A stretch of 16,944 bases of DNA from Chloroflexota bacterium. Lineage in GTDB: Bacteria; Chloroflexota; Dehalococcoidia; Dehalococcoidales; RBG-16-60-22. Below the pieces are notes generated by a model. The model was not told where the DNA came from, did not search any database, and saw only the letters and a program-made list of their open reading frames with translations. The stretch is from NCBI GenBank assembly GCA_016190585.1, contig JACPQH010000019.1, positions 1 to 16,944 on the forward strand, read 5' to 3'. Both the position numbers and the translations under genes were made by a program. Positions within the stretch are counted from its first letter, which is position 1. Each line of letters begins with the position of its first letter. This document shows, piece by piece, positions 1 to 7,873 of this stretch.

Positions 1-699
1 GGAGAAGCCGGTGCCGCCGCCGCTCTTGTGTATCAGGGCGGTGTACTTGACGGCGTCGAAGATAGACTCCATGGAGTCCTCGACCGGCAGCACGAAGCAG
101 GCGGAAAGCTGCCCCAGCTCCCGGCCGGCGTTCATCAGGGTCGGCGAGTTCGGCAGGAACTCCAGCCGGGCCATGACGTCGTAGAACCGCTGCCTGACCT
201 CCCCGATGTCCGTCTCAGGACGATAGATAAGCTCCGCCGCGGCGATGTAGTGCGCCACGCGCCGGAACATCTCCTCCGGGTTCTCGATGGCCCGGCCCTC
301 CTTGTCCTTTTTCAGGTAACGCTTCTCCAGGACGTGCCGGGCGTTATCGGTAAGGCTAATCTGCTCGCTCTGGGCCTCTGAAGCGGTGCGCGTTTCCATA
401 CCGGTTTTAGCCTCCTCTGGCTGCGGTCTGTTTTCCACCATGCCCCCTTCGTTGAACAGTATTTCCTGGACGATAAGCATCACCTCCGACTCGGTCGGGG
501 CGGGCCTGGCCCGGGGCGGTTTCGGCGCCACCAGGTCCTCCATGCCGGGTAGGGTCGCGGGTTTCTCCAGCCGCTCGATGACCCGGCTGGTAAGCCACTC
601 TATCTTGGCCCGGTCACGCAGTCCCATGGACTCGGCGTCAGCGAACACCGCCCTGGCGATACGGGAACGGTCTAAAGGCGTTTTTTTGTCTTTATCCAT
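1..699 (-). CDS. nrdJ: Vitamin B12-dependent (class II) ribonucleotide reductase, 5' part; continues beyond left edge
   Basis: Reduces ribonucleotides to deoxyribonucleotides in the cytoplasm using adenosylcobalamin. The first 233 codons are visible, reading leftward from ATG at 699 with no stop before base 1. Residues about 8-90 look like an ATP-cone: a [20 protein letters not shown] start and an [11 protein letters not shown] helix. Residues about 115-233 are the start of the catalytic domain: HVLEKRYL, then [25 protein letters not shown], where Cys201 is the expected redox-active N-terminal cysteine, and the SGGGTGFS turn. An in-frame ATG at 399 would drop the ATP-cone. The ATG at 699 is preferred because AAGGA lies about 8 bases upstream and the ATP-cone then stays in frame. 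The gene follows nrdR by 13 bp, so the two are probably co-transcribed from the NrdR-box promoter. Class II is inferred from similarity; the cobalamin and barrel regions are outside the window. Confidence 0.93.
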   Translation of the reverse strand, partial: MDKDKKTPLDRSRIARAVFADAESMGLRDRAKIEWLTSRVIERLEKPATLPGMEDLVAPKPPRARPAPTESEVMLIVQEILFNEGGMVENRPQPEEAKTGMETRTASEAQSEQISLTDNARHVLEKRYLKKDKEGRAIENPEEMFRRVAHYIAAAELIYRPETDIGEVRQRFYDVMARLEFLPNSPTLMNAGRELGQLSACFVLPVEDSMESIFDAVKYTALIHKSGGGTGFS

Positions 700-712
700 G
701 GCTAAGTCCTTG

Positions 713-1264
713 TCAGTTGTTGCCGCCCCGGTTCCGGGCCTTGCCGCGGCTGCCGGGCGGTGCTGCGGGCTTGTCATCCGGGAGCAGGCTGAGCTGGTTA
801 AGGGGACGGCGCGCCGGCTCCCCGCTGACCAGGGTGTCCACCTCCTGCTTCAGGGCGGTGATATCCTCGAAGTCCCGGTAGACGCTGGCGAAGCGGATGT
901 AGGCGATGTAGTCCAGCTTCTTCAGCCGTTCCATGACCATGTCGCCGATGACCCGGCTGGGCACCTCCGCCCGCCCCGTCCGGTAGAGCTCGGCCTCGAT
1001 ATCGTCGGCCAGCTTCTCCGCGGCGCCCGCGGGCAGGGGCCGCTTCTCGCAGGCCTTGCGGAGGCCGGCCAGCAACTTCTCGCGGTTAAACTCCTCGCGC
1101 CGCAGGTCCTTCTTGATGACGAACAGGCTCGCCGGCTGCAAACGCTCGTAGGTGGTGAAGCGGGCGCGGCATTTCAGACACTCGCGCCGCCGCCGGATGC
1201 CGTCATTGACCTCGCGCGAGTCGATGACTTTGGAATCGTAGTGGCCGCAATAGGGACAGTTCAT
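713..1264 (-). CDS. nrdR: Transcriptional repressor NrdR
   Basis: Zinc-ribbon/ATP-cone repressor of ribonucleotide reductase genes; it senses ATP/dATP and binds paired NrdR boxes. The 183-residue product opens with the family signature [18 protein letters not shown]. Zinc ligands are Cys3, Cys6, Cys29 and Cys32, followed by RFTTYER. The ATP-cone spans roughly residues 46-136. The last 35 or so residues are a Pro/Arg/Gly-rich extension, making the protein longer than the usual 150-160 residues. The start is ATG at 1264. No Shine-Dalgarno is visible; only four bases separate the start codon from an NrdR box, so translation may begin on a short unstructured leader. It lies immediately upstream of nrdJ, and the boxes at 1269-1315 point to autoregulation of the nrdR-nrdJ operon. 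Confidence 0.97.
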   Translation of the reverse strand: MNCPYCGHYDSKVIDSREVNDGIRRRRECLKCRARFTTYERLQPASLFVIKKDLRREEFNREKLLAGLRKACEKRPLPAGAAEKLADDIEAELYRTGRAEVPSRVIGDMVMERLKKLDYIAYIRFASVYRDFEDITALKQEVDTLVSGEPARRPLNQLSLLPDDKPAAPPGSRGKARNRGGNN

Positions 1265-1268
1265 TTTT

Positions 1269-1284
1269 ACACAATATCTTGGGT
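1269..1284. promoter_or_regulatory. NrdR box 1 (start-codon proximal)
   Basis: The 16-mer ACACAATATCTTGGGT matches the near-palindromic NrdR-box consensus ACACWATATATWGTGT at 14 of 16 positions. It lies downstream of the predicted transcription start, four bases before the nrdR ATG. Binding by the NrdR-nucleotide oligomer would repress nrdR-nrdJ. Confidence 0.82.
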
Positions 1285-1293
1285 TGCGAGATT

Positions 1294-1323
1294 AAAGTAC
1301 CACAAGGGCTAGGGTCTTGTCAA
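1294..1323 (-). promoter_or_regulatory. Promoter of nrdR-nrdJ
   Basis: On the minus strand a perfect -35, TTGACA (1323-1318), is followed by an 18-base spacer and TACTTT (1299-1294). An overlapping TTTAAT (1296-1291) matches the -10 consensus better but lies 21 bases away. Transcription would begin near 1287, giving a leader of roughly 23 nt that contains NrdR box 1. Confidence 0.6.
1300..1315. promoter_or_regulatory. NrdR box 2 (promoter-spacer box, degenerate)
   Basis: The 16-mer CCACAAGGGCTAGGGT matches the consensus at 10 of 16 positions, with the flanks better kept than the centre. On its own it would be weak. It is supported by its position exactly 31 bp from box 1, the three-helical-turn spacing typical of NrdR sites, and by filling the gap between the -35 and -10 elements. 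Confidence 0.6.
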
Positions 1324-1370
1324 TAGGTTTTTCATTTATTCAAAAAAGTTTTACCGCCCAGTATTATCGT

Positions 1371-1399
1371 TTGCCAGGGAGCCCCGTTTAACCTATAAT
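1371..1399 (+). promoter_or_regulatory. Consensus promoter giving a probable leaderless mRNA
   Basis: TTGCCA (1371-1376), a 17-base spacer and a perfect TATAAT (1394-1399). The next gene's ATG begins at 1407, seven bases after the -10, so the predicted transcription start coincides with the start codon. No Shine-Dalgarno fits in between. Confidence 0.8.
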
Positions 1400-1406
1400 T
1401 CAGGGT

Positions 1407-2201
1407 ATGAGCCGCTTGATAGAAAAGCTAAACGATGTCTCTAAGAGCCTTCCCCAGCCGATGGGTTTCCGGGTAACGGTGCTCCCCTCCCGGCCCCGCA
1501 TGCTGCTTATCGCGCAGGCCGCGCCGGAGAACCTGGCAACAGCCGCCGGCTACGCGCCGTTATTGGACGGCCTCTGGCTGCACGGTGAGGACGGCATCGC
1601 CTCCCCCGGCGTCCTGCCGAAAACCTCCGGGGAGATGGCCGGGTTGGCCTGGGGAGCGTACCTGGATGAAGCCGGGCAGCAGGATATCGCTGCCCTGGCC
1701 GCCGCCGGGTGCGACGTGGTGGTCATCACTCCGGAGAGCAGCGTCGCCGCCACCTATTCGACGGACAAGCTGGGCCGCGTGCTCCGGCTGGAACCATCGC
1801 TCGGCGACGACATGCTGCGGACGGTCAACGACCTGCCGGTAGACGCCGTTCTCAGCGGTCCGCCGCTCCTGGAAGGCGCCATATCCTGGCGGCACCTCAT
1901 GACCGTGCAGCGCCTGACGAACTACCTGAGCAAGCCCCTGATTGTCCCGGCGCCCCTGACGCTCGCCGAAAACGAGGTCAGAGCCGTGTGGCAGGCCGGC
2001 GCGGATGCCATTGTCGTCGAAATCGGGGCCGGGGATGCCAGAGCCAGGCTGGAGGCCCTCCGGGCCGGCATAGACAAGCTGGTCAATCTGCCGCCCCGCC
2101 GGCGGGTGAAGGCCGAGGCCTTCGTCCCGTACGTCAGCCGTGCCGCCGCCCCCGCCGGGCGCGAAGAGCCGGAAGAACCCGAAGAACCGGAAGAGGAGTA
2201 A
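1407..2201 (+). CDS. Conserved-looking protein of unknown function with acidic repeat tail
   Basis: I do not recognise this family. The 264-residue product has no signal peptide or long hydrophobic helix, so it is probably cytosolic. Alternating short hydrophobic strands and helices (VTVLPSRPRMLLIAQA, GLWLHGEDGI, AAGCDVVVITPE, DAVLSGPPLL, KPLIVPAPLT, GADAIVVEIG) suggest a beta/alpha, possibly TIM-barrel-like, fold; this is an inference from pattern only. After a basic stretch (LPPRRRVKAEAF) the protein ends in an acidic Glu-Glu-Pro tail encoded by four 9-nt units. The start is ATG at 1407, supported by the promoter directly upstream and by the absence of a competing ribosome-binding site. It is divergent from nrdR and convergent with the GuaB3-like gene, with only four bases between the two stop codons, so it is probably monocistronic. 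Confidence 0.85.
   Translation: MSRLIEKLNDVSKSLPQPMGFRVTVLPSRPRMLLIAQAAPENLATAAGYAPLLDGLWLHGEDGIASPGVLPKTSGEMAGLAWGAYLDEAGQQDIAALAAAGCDVVVITPESSVAATYSTDKLGRVLRLEPSLGDDMLRTVNDLPVDAVLSGPPLLEGAISWRHLMTVQRLTNYLSKPLIVPAPLTLAENEVRAVWQAGADAIVVEIGAGDARARLEALRAGIDKLVNLPPRRRVKAEAFVPYVSRAAAPAGREEPEEPEEPEEE
2163..2198 (+). repeat. Four tandem 9-nt units encoding an EEP-type tail
   Basis: Units gaagagccg, gaagaaccc, gaagaaccg and gaagaggag run in frame to the stop codon and encode a Glu/Pro repeat. Such short in-frame repeats can change length by slippage without altering the rest of the protein. Confidence 0.85.
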
Positions 2202-2205
2202 GCCC

Positions 2206-3348
2206 TTACTGGCAGGCCTGAAGCTGCCAGGACTTGCCTTCCGTGGTTATGGCCGGCGCGATTACCATCGGTACCTGCTGCATCTCCCGGATGCTGGAGG
2301 CGCCGCAGATGCCCAGCGCCGTGCGCAGGGCGCCCACCAGGTTCTGCGTGCCGTTGGTCACCGTGGTCGGGCCGTAGAGGATCTGATTTAGCGGGGCCAC
2401 CCGGCCCACCTTGATGCGGGTGCCCCGGGGCAGGGCGGGGTGGGGATGGGACATGCCCCAGTGATAGCCCAGGCCCGGCGCTTCCTCCGCCTGAGCGAAG
2501 ATAGAGCCCAGCATGACGCCGTCGGCCCCGGCGGCAATCGCCTTGCAGATATCGCCGCCCTTGCGGAACCCGCCGTCCGTGATGACGGGGACATAGCGCC
2601 CCGACTCGCGGAAGTACTCTTCGCGGGCGGCGGCGCAGTCCATGGTGGCGGTAATCTGCGGCACGCCGACGCCCAGCACCTCGCGGGTGGTGCAGGCGGC
2701 TCCCGGGCCGACGCCGACCAGCACACCGGAGATGCCGGTGCGCATCAGCTCTAGACAGGCGCTGTAGCTGACGCAGTTACCCACGATGATCGGTATCGAG
2801 ACGGCGTTGCGCAGCTCGGAGAAGATGAGCCCGCGGTAGCTCTTGGAAATGTGGCGGGCGCTGGTAACGGTCGACTGGACGACATAGATATCGGCCCCGG
2901 CTTCGGCGGCCGCCGCGGCGAAGCGCTTGGCGTTGGCCGGCGCCACGGAGACGGCGCAGACGGCGCCGCCTTTTTTAATCGCCCGGACCCGCTCGCCGAT
3001 GAGGTTCTCTTTGATCGGCTCGGCGTAGATTTTCTGGAGCAGGCCGGTAACCTCGCCGGCCGGGGCGCGGGCGATGTGGGCGAGCACCTCCGCGGGGTTC
3101 TCATAGCGCGCCTGGACGCCTTCCAGGTTCAGGACGGCCAGGCCGCCTTCTTTGCTCATGGCGATGGCGAAGTTCACGTCCGTAACACCGTCCATGGCGG
3201 CGGCGATGAAGGGTATGGGAAGAACCAGGTTCTCCACCTTGAGCTCGATATCCGTCTGCTCCGGGTTGATGGTGACGTCCCCCGGAACGATGGCGACTTC
3301 GTCGAAGCCGTAGGAAGTGCGGAGTTGTTTGAACTGAGCTATTTCCAT
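2206..3348 (-). CDS. guaB3: GuaB3-type IMP dehydrogenase family protein (no CBS domains)
   Basis: Member of the IMP dehydrogenase/GMP reductase TIM-barrel superfamily. The catalytic loop [12 protein letters not shown] places the nucleophile at Cys219, which forms the thioimidate with the purine nucleotide. Other landmarks are [12 protein letters not shown] (about 50-61), IPIIVGNC (185-192), [26 protein letters not shown] (256-281) and [16 protein letters not shown] (331-346). At 380 residues it is about 100 shorter than canonical GuaB and lacks the two CBS domains between strand and helix, as in the GuaB3 group known from Actinobacteria and Cyanobacteria. A cyanobacterial GuaB3 has been reported to act as an IMP dehydrogenase; function elsewhere is unsettled, so the reaction here is inferred. 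The start ATG at 3348 has AAAGGA about ten bases upstream and its own promoter; the gene appears monocistronic. Confidence 0.9.
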   Translation of the reverse strand: MEIAQFKQLRTSYGFDEVAIVPGDVTINPEQTDIELKVENLVLPIPFIAAAMDGVTDVNFAIAMSKEGGLAVLNLEGVQARYENPAEVLAHIARAPAGEVTGLLQKIYAEPIKENLIGERVRAIKKGGAVCAVSVAPANAKRFAAAAAEAGADIYVVQSTVTSARHISKSYRGLIFSELRNAVSIPIIVGNCVSYSACLELMRTGISGVLVGVGPGAACTTREVLGVGVPQITATMDCAAAREEYFRESGRYVPVITDGGFRKGGDICKAIAAGADGVMLGSIFAQAEEAPGLGYHWGMSHPHPALPRGTRIKVGRVAPLNQILYGPTTVTNGTQNLVGALRTALGICGASSIREMQQVPMVIAPAITTEGKSWQLQACQ

Positions 3349-3372
3349 TTTCTGTCCATCCTTTAAACAAGA

Positions 3373-3402
3373 AATATATCAAAAAAGCGCCGCCCGAGTC
3401 AA
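3373..3402 (-). promoter_or_regulatory. Promoter of the GuaB3-like gene
   Basis: Minus-strand TTGACT (3402-3397), an 18-base spacer and TATATT (3378-3373). The predicted start of transcription is near 3366, leaving a leader of about 18 nt that holds the AAAGGA ribosome-binding site. Confidence 0.7.
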
Positions 3403-3446
3403 GGAAGCCGGGGTGTCGTGAGGCCGCCCGGGACGAGTGCCGCAAA

Positions 3447-3475
3447 TTGACTGGACGTATCTTCCATGCTATGAT
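3447..3475 (+). promoter_or_regulatory. Promoter of the udg-rnj-ftsK operon, near-leaderless
   Basis: TTGACT (3447-3452), 17-base spacer, TATGAT (3470-3475). The ATG of the glycosylase is at 3490, so the predicted leader is only about eight nucleotides and contains no Shine-Dalgarno. Confidence 0.75.
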
Positions 3476-3489
3476 AGTCGCAAGCTAAC

Positions 3490-4089
3490 ATGTCGGCGCT
3501 CACCGAGCTTAATGAACTGATAAAGCGTTGTCGTCTCTGCGGGATTGCCGGGTCGCGGACGCACGCGGTACCGGGGGAGGGGGCGGAGAATGCGGCGGCC
3601 ATGTTCATCGGTGAAGCCCCCGGCTGGCATGAAGACCAGCAAGGGCGGCCCTTCGTTGGCCCCGCCGGGCAGTACCTGGACAAGCTGCTGGCATCCGCCG
3701 GCCTGAAGCGCGAGACCGTCTTCATCGCCAACGTGGTCAAGTGCCGGCCGCCGGGCAACCGCGAACCGCTGCCCGTGGAAATCCAGAACTGCCGCGGCTG
3801 GCTCGATAAGCAGCTCGATATCATCCGCCCCCGGATGGTGGTGACGCTGGGACGCTATTCGATGGAGAAGTTCTTTCCCGGCAAGAGCATCAGCAAGATA
3901 CACGGGACGTGGCAGAAGAGCGACGGCACGGTCTACTTCGCCATGTACCACCCGGCGGCCGCCCTGCACCAGGCCAGCCTCAGGACGGTCATCGAGGCGG
4001 ATATGCTTAAGATTCCGGCCATACTGGCCGAGACCGGAGGCGTTCAGGACGAGGTCCAGGAGCCGCCCCGGCAGCTAAACATGTTTTGA
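3490..4089 (+). CDS. Family 4 uracil-DNA glycosylase (Fe-S)
   Basis: Removes uracil from DNA at the first step of base-excision repair. The 199-residue length and motifs fit the thermostable-type, iron-sulphur family 4 enzymes: Cys14-x2-Cys17 near the N terminus and Cys85 and Cys101 as the likely [4Fe-4S] ligands, the uracil-pocket motif GEAPGWHEDQQGRPFVGPAG (41-60), ANVVKCRPPGNR (80-91) and the C-terminal active-site block MYHPAAAL (152-159). The start ATG at 3490 is set by the promoter ending 14 bases before it; there is no ribosome-binding site. The stop codon is ten bases before the RNase J start, so it is the first gene of a three-gene operon with rnj and ftsK, linking repair, RNA processing and chromosome segregation. 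Confidence 0.93.
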   Translation: MSALTELNELIKRCRLCGIAGSRTHAVPGEGAENAAAMFIGEAPGWHEDQQGRPFVGPAGQYLDKLLASAGLKRETVFIANVVKCRPPGNREPLPVEIQNCRGWLDKQLDIIRPRMVVTLGRYSMEKFFPGKSISKIHGTWQKSDGTVYFAMYHPAAALHQASLRTVIEADMLKIPAILAETGGVQDEVQEPPRQLNMF

Positions 4090-4099
4090 GGTTCGCGCT

Positions 4100-5758
4100 A
4101 TGCCCAGACCCAAACTGAAAGTCATACCTCTCGGCGGCCTCGGCGAAATTGGCAAGAACATGCTTGTCCTGGAGTATGAGAATGATATCATCGTTATCGA
4201 CGCCGGGCTCATGTTCCCCGAGGAAGATATGCTGGGCATCGACCTGGTCATACCCGATTTCAGCTACCTGGTCGAAAGAAAGGACAAGGTAAAGGCTATC
4301 TTCGTGACGCACGGGCACGAGGACCATACCGGGGCCCTGCCCTACCTGCTCCGGCAGGTCAACGCCCCCATCTACGCCGCGCGTCTTACCCTGGGCATGA
4401 TCCGCGTCAAGCTGAAGGAAGGTAAGGCGCTGGAAGGCGCCCAGCTCAAGACGGTCGAGCCCGGCGGCGAGGTCACGGTCGGCCGGTTCCGGGTGGAGTT
4501 TTTCCCGGTGTGCCACAGCATTCCCGACGCCGTTGGTCTGATAATCCATACACCGCAGGGCATCGTCGTCCACAGCGGCGATTTCAAGCTGGACTACACC
4601 CCGGTCTGCGGCAAGCCGACCGACCTCTCGCGCCTGGCCCAGCTTTCCACCAGCGGCGTCCTCCTGCTGATGTCCGATTCTACCTATGCCGAGCTGCCCG
4701 GTTACACGCCTTCGGAACAGGTGGTCTCCAAGTCCCTGGAGCAGCTCGTCGGCAACGCCAAAGGCCGGGTCATCGTCACGACGTTCTCTTCGCTGGTCTC
4801 GCGCATCCAGCAGGTCATCGACGCCGCCGCCAAGTATAACCGCCGCGTGTTCATCGTGGGACGCTCCATGACGGAAACGGTGCGCATGACCCTGGAAATG
4901 GGTTACCTCAACGCGCCGGACAACATCATCGGCCGCATCGAGGAGCTGCGCGGCCTGCCGCCGGAAAAGATTGTTTTAATCACCACCGGCAGCCAGGGGG
5001 AGCCGACCTCGGCGCTGGTGCGCATGGCCAACCGCGACCATCACCAGGTGCACATCCAGCGCGGCGACACCATCGTCCTAGCGGCGACGCCCATCCCCGG
5101 CAACGAGGGCCTGGTCAACAAGACGGTAGACAACCTCTTCCGGCAGGGCGCCGAGGTCTTCTACAACCGGCTGGCGCAGGTCCACGTGCACGGCCACGGC
5201 AGCCAGGAGGAGCTCAAGCTGCTGCTTAACGTCGTCAAACCGAAGTACTTCGTCCCCCTGCACGGCGAGTACCGCCATCTCAGCCTGCACGCCAAGCTGG
5301 CGGAATCCCTCGGCATGCCGAAGGAGAACCTGTTCGTCATGGAGGACGGGGATGTGCTCGAAATCAGCCACCAGGGCGCCAAGCTGGACGGCAAGGTCAG
5401 TTCCGGCAACGTCTACGTGGACGGCCTGAGCGTCGGCGATATCGGCGGCGTTGTCCTGCGTAACCGGCGCATGCTCTCGCAGGACGGCATCGTGGTCGTC
5501 ATCCTGACGGTCAACCGCCAGAGCGGCAAGCTGGTAGGCCGGCCGGACATCGTGACGCGGGGCTTTGTCGACACCCGCGAGTTCAAGGACATGCTCGACA
5601 GGAGCCGCGACCTGCTGGCTACCGTGCTTGATCACGGCGGGGGGCAGGTGGCCGACTGGACCTACGTCAACAGCAAGGTCAAAGACACCCTGGAAAAGTT
5701 CTACTACGAGCAGACCAAGCGGCGCCCCATGATACTCCCCTTCATGGTGCAGGTATAG
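4100..5758 (+). CDS. rnj: Ribonuclease J
   Basis: Metallo-beta-lactamase/beta-CASP ribonuclease with 5'-3' exonuclease and endonuclease activity in mRNA decay and rRNA maturation. The product has 552 residues, normal for the family. The zinc-binding motif HGHEDH covers residues 71-76, followed by CHSIPDAVG (138-146) and VVHSGDFKLD (156-165). The beta-CASP region contains VIVTTFSS and IVLITTGSQGEP. The late motifs are VHVHGHGS (361-368, where relatives often have HVSGH) and VPLHGEYRH (385-393) with metal ligand His388. A C-terminal domain with DGLSVGDIG follows. The start ATG at 4100 has GAGGT about eight bases upstream, formed partly by the glycosylase stop region. It lies between udg and ftsK with gaps of ten and nine bases, so the three genes are one transcription unit. 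Confidence 0.96.
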   Translation: MPRPKLKVIPLGGLGEIGKNMLVLEYENDIIVIDAGLMFPEEDMLGIDLVIPDFSYLVERKDKVKAIFVTHGHEDHTGALPYLLRQVNAPIYAARLTLGMIRVKLKEGKALEGAQLKTVEPGGEVTVGRFRVEFFPVCHSIPDAVGLIIHTPQGIVVHSGDFKLDYTPVCGKPTDLSRLAQLSTSGVLLLMSDSTYAELPGYTPSEQVVSKSLEQLVGNAKGRVIVTTFSSLVSRIQQVIDAAAKYNRRVFIVGRSMTETVRMTLEMGYLNAPDNIIGRIEELRGLPPEKIVLITTGSQGEPTSALVRMANRDHHQVHIQRGDTIVLAATPIPGNEGLVNKTVDNLFRQGAEVFYNRLAQVHVHGHGSQEELKLLLNVVKPKYFVPLHGEYRHLSLHAKLAESLGMPKENLFVMEDGDVLEISHQGAKLDGKVSSGNVYVDGLSVGDIGGVVLRNRRMLSQDGIVVVILTVNRQSGKLVGRPDIVTRGFVDTREFKDMLDRSRDLLATVLDHGGGQVADWTYVNSKVKDTLEKFYYEQTKRRPMILPFMVQV

Positions 5759-5767
5759 CGGACCGAG

Positions 5768-7873
5768 ATGACCAGGGGGAGAAGGGCGGCGAAGCGGAAG
5801 GCGGACGAATCAGCCCACTGGCTGAGCCGCCGTCCCATGAGGCTGCTCCTGCTCGTCGGTTTCTTCACCGCCCTGCTCTTCTGGCAGAAGCAGAATATTT
5901 CCGCGGCCGTGGCCGGTATCGCCGCCTTCCTGGGGTGGGGGCTGCTGCTCATCGTCCTGGCGCTGGCGGTGCCGGCGGTCATGATGGTCCGGCATGAGTT
6001 TGTGTCCTTCCTGAGGTATATTTACCGCTGGCTCGGCTTGCTGGGCATCATCCTGGCTGTCTGGGGCATCCTGGGCTTTTTCAACCTCGGGGGGGATCTC
6101 GGTAGAAACATCATCGGCCGCCCCGCCTCTTTTCTCGCTTACCTCGGCGGCGGCCTGAGGGTGCTCGCGCTGGCCGCCATCGGCATCGCCCTGCTCGCGC
6201 CCCGGGCCAGTTTCGATTTCGTGGCGGCGGCGGTCGCCTGGATACACCGGAAGGTGGAAACCCGGAGCCCGCGCAAAGCGGCGCCGCGGCCGCCGGTACT
6301 GCCTCTTTTCAAGGCCAGGAAACCGCCGGCGGAGGCCGGCAGCCCGGCCCCCGTCCCCGATGAAGGGCCCAGGGAGGTGGCAAAAGAGGCCGCCAGGGTG
6401 GTGACCGTCGACGGCTGGCGCCTGCCGCCTATCGATATCCTCGACCGCGTCCAGGAGATAGAGTTCGGGCAGGCCGATAACATGCGCCGGGCCCGCCTGG
6501 TGGAGGAAGCCCTGGCCAGCTACGGCGTCGAGGCCAAGGTGGTCCAGATTAACGCCGGCCCCACGGTAACCCAGTTCGGGGTGGAGCCGGGGTGGGACCG
6601 CAAGTTCAAGGAGATAAAGGAGCGCGACAAGGATGGCAACGTCAAATCCCGGCAGGAGGAGGTCTCCCGCACCCGGGTAAAGGTGGAAAAAATAACCTCG
6701 CTGGCGAACGACCTGGCGCTGGCCCTGGCGGCGCCGAGCCTGCGGATAGAGGCGCCGGTACCCGGCAAGTCCATCATCGGCATCGAGGTGCCGAACACCA
6801 TCTCAAGCGTGGTCAGCCTGCGCAGCGTCGTCGAGAGCAGCTCCTTCCAGAAGCTCCTGGCCAAGACCAAACTGACCCTGGCCCTGGGCAAGGGGGCGGG
6901 CGGCGAGACCGTGGCCGGCGACCTGACGAAGATGCCGCACCTGCTCATCGCCGGGGCCACCGGCAGCGGCAAGACGGTGTGCCTCCAGACCATCGTGTGC
7001 TGCCTGCTGCTGCACGACACCCCGAGCGACGTGCGCTTCGTGATGATAGACCCGAAGCGGGTGGAGCTTACCGCCTATAACAGCATCCCCCACCTGGCCG
7101 CCCCGGTTATCGTGGATACCAACAAGGCGCTCGGGGCGCTGCGCTGGCTCAACCAGGAGATGGACGAGCGCTACAAGAAGCTGGCGGCGGCCGGGGCGCG
7201 CAATATCGAAAGCTACAACAAGAACCGGCAGGGCAGCGACCGGATGCCCTTCCTGGTGCTGATAATCGACGAGCTGGCCGACCTGATGATGGCCGGCTTC
7301 GATGAGGTCGAGACCATACTCTGCCGTCTCGCCCAGCTCGCCCGCGCCATCGGCATCCACCTGGTGGTGGCCACCCAGCGGCCCTCGGTTGACGTGGTGA
7401 CCGGCCTTATCAAGGCGAACTTCCCCACGCGCATCAGCTTCGCCGTCACCTCCCAGGTGGACTCCCGCACCATCCTCGATACCGGCGGGGCGGAGAAGCT
7501 GCTGGGCAAGGGCGACATGCTCTACGCCCCCACCGAGGCGGCCAAGCCCAAGCGTCTCCAGGGCTGTTTCGTCTCCGACGCCGAGATGGAGCGGCTGGTC
7601 TATTTCTGGAGCCGGCAGAGCCAGGAGCTCTCCAGCCTCCGTACCAGGGAGCTGTTCTCACCCGCCGCCCAGGGGCCGAGCCAGGACGCCGACCCGCTCC
7701 TCGCCGCGGCCCGGGACCTGGCCCGCGGGCACGAGCACATCTCCGTCTCGTTCCTGCAACGCCAGCTTCACATCGGCTACTCCCGCGCGGCGAAGCTCAT
7801 GGAACTGCTGGAGAAGGAAGGCGCCGGCCCGCCTGACGGGGCTGACCCCCCGGAAGACCAGCACCCGTCCTGA
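5768..7873 (+). CDS. ftsK: DNA translocase FtsK/SpoIIIE
   Basis: Membrane-anchored hexameric motor that pumps chromosomal DNA at the division septum. It has 701 residues. Hydrophobic segments at about 24-39, 45-74, 84-106 and 121-145 form a four-helix anchor, followed by a short Pro/Ala/Arg-rich linker (about 165-210) rather than the long linker of E. coli. The alpha/beta motor follows: Walker A GATGSGKT (396-403), Walker B VLIIDE (497-502), the ATQRPSVDVVTG block (535-546) and FAVTSQVDSRTILD (558-571). A winged-helix gamma domain that would read KOPS-like sequences lies at about 640-688 (ISVSFLQRQLHIGYSRAAKLMELLE). Residues about 275-302 are a charged insert in the alpha domain. The start ATG at 5768 has only a weak ribosome-binding site, suggesting translational coupling to rnj nine bases upstream. 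Confidence 0.96.
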   Translation: MTRGRRAAKRKADESAHWLSRRPMRLLLLVGFFTALLFWQKQNISAAVAGIAAFLGWGLLLIVLALAVPAVMMVRHEFVSFLRYIYRWLGLLGIILAVWGILGFFNLGGDLGRNIIGRPASFLAYLGGGLRVLALAAIGIALLAPRASFDFVAAAVAWIHRKVETRSPRKAAPRPPVLPLFKARKPPAEAGSPAPVPDEGPREVAKEAARVVTVDGWRLPPIDILDRVQEIEFGQADNMRRARLVEEALASYGVEAKVVQINAGPTVTQFGVEPGWDRKFKEIKERDKDGNVKSRQEEVSRTRVKVEKITSLANDLALALAAPSLRIEAPVPGKSIIGIEVPNTISSVVSLRSVVESSSFQKLLAKTKLTLALGKGAGGETVAGDLTKMPHLLIAGATGSGKTVCLQTIVCCLLLHDTPSDVRFVMIDPKRVELTAYNSIPHLAAPVIVDTNKALGALRWLNQEMDERYKKLAAAGARNIESYNKNRQGSDRMPFLVLIIDELADLMMAGFDEVETILCRLAQLARAIGIHLVVATQRPSVDVVTGLIKANFPTRISFAVTSQVDSRTILDTGGAEKLLGKGDMLYAPTEAAKPKRLQGCFVSDAEMERLVYFWSRQSQELSSLRTRELFSPAAQGPSQDADPLLAAARDLARGHEHISVSFLQRQLHIGYSRAAKLMELLEKEGAGPPDGADPPEDQHPS

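Noticed and set aside
386..1312. Long plus-strand open frame over nrdR/nrdJ
   Set aside because: It is a shadow of the two minus-strand genes, whose family motifs are unmistakable; its product is low-complexity.
2851..3366. Plus-strand open frame across the GuaB3-like gene
   Set aside because: Antisense shadow in GC-rich DNA; no ribosome-binding site or family motif, while the minus strand carries the catalytic loop.
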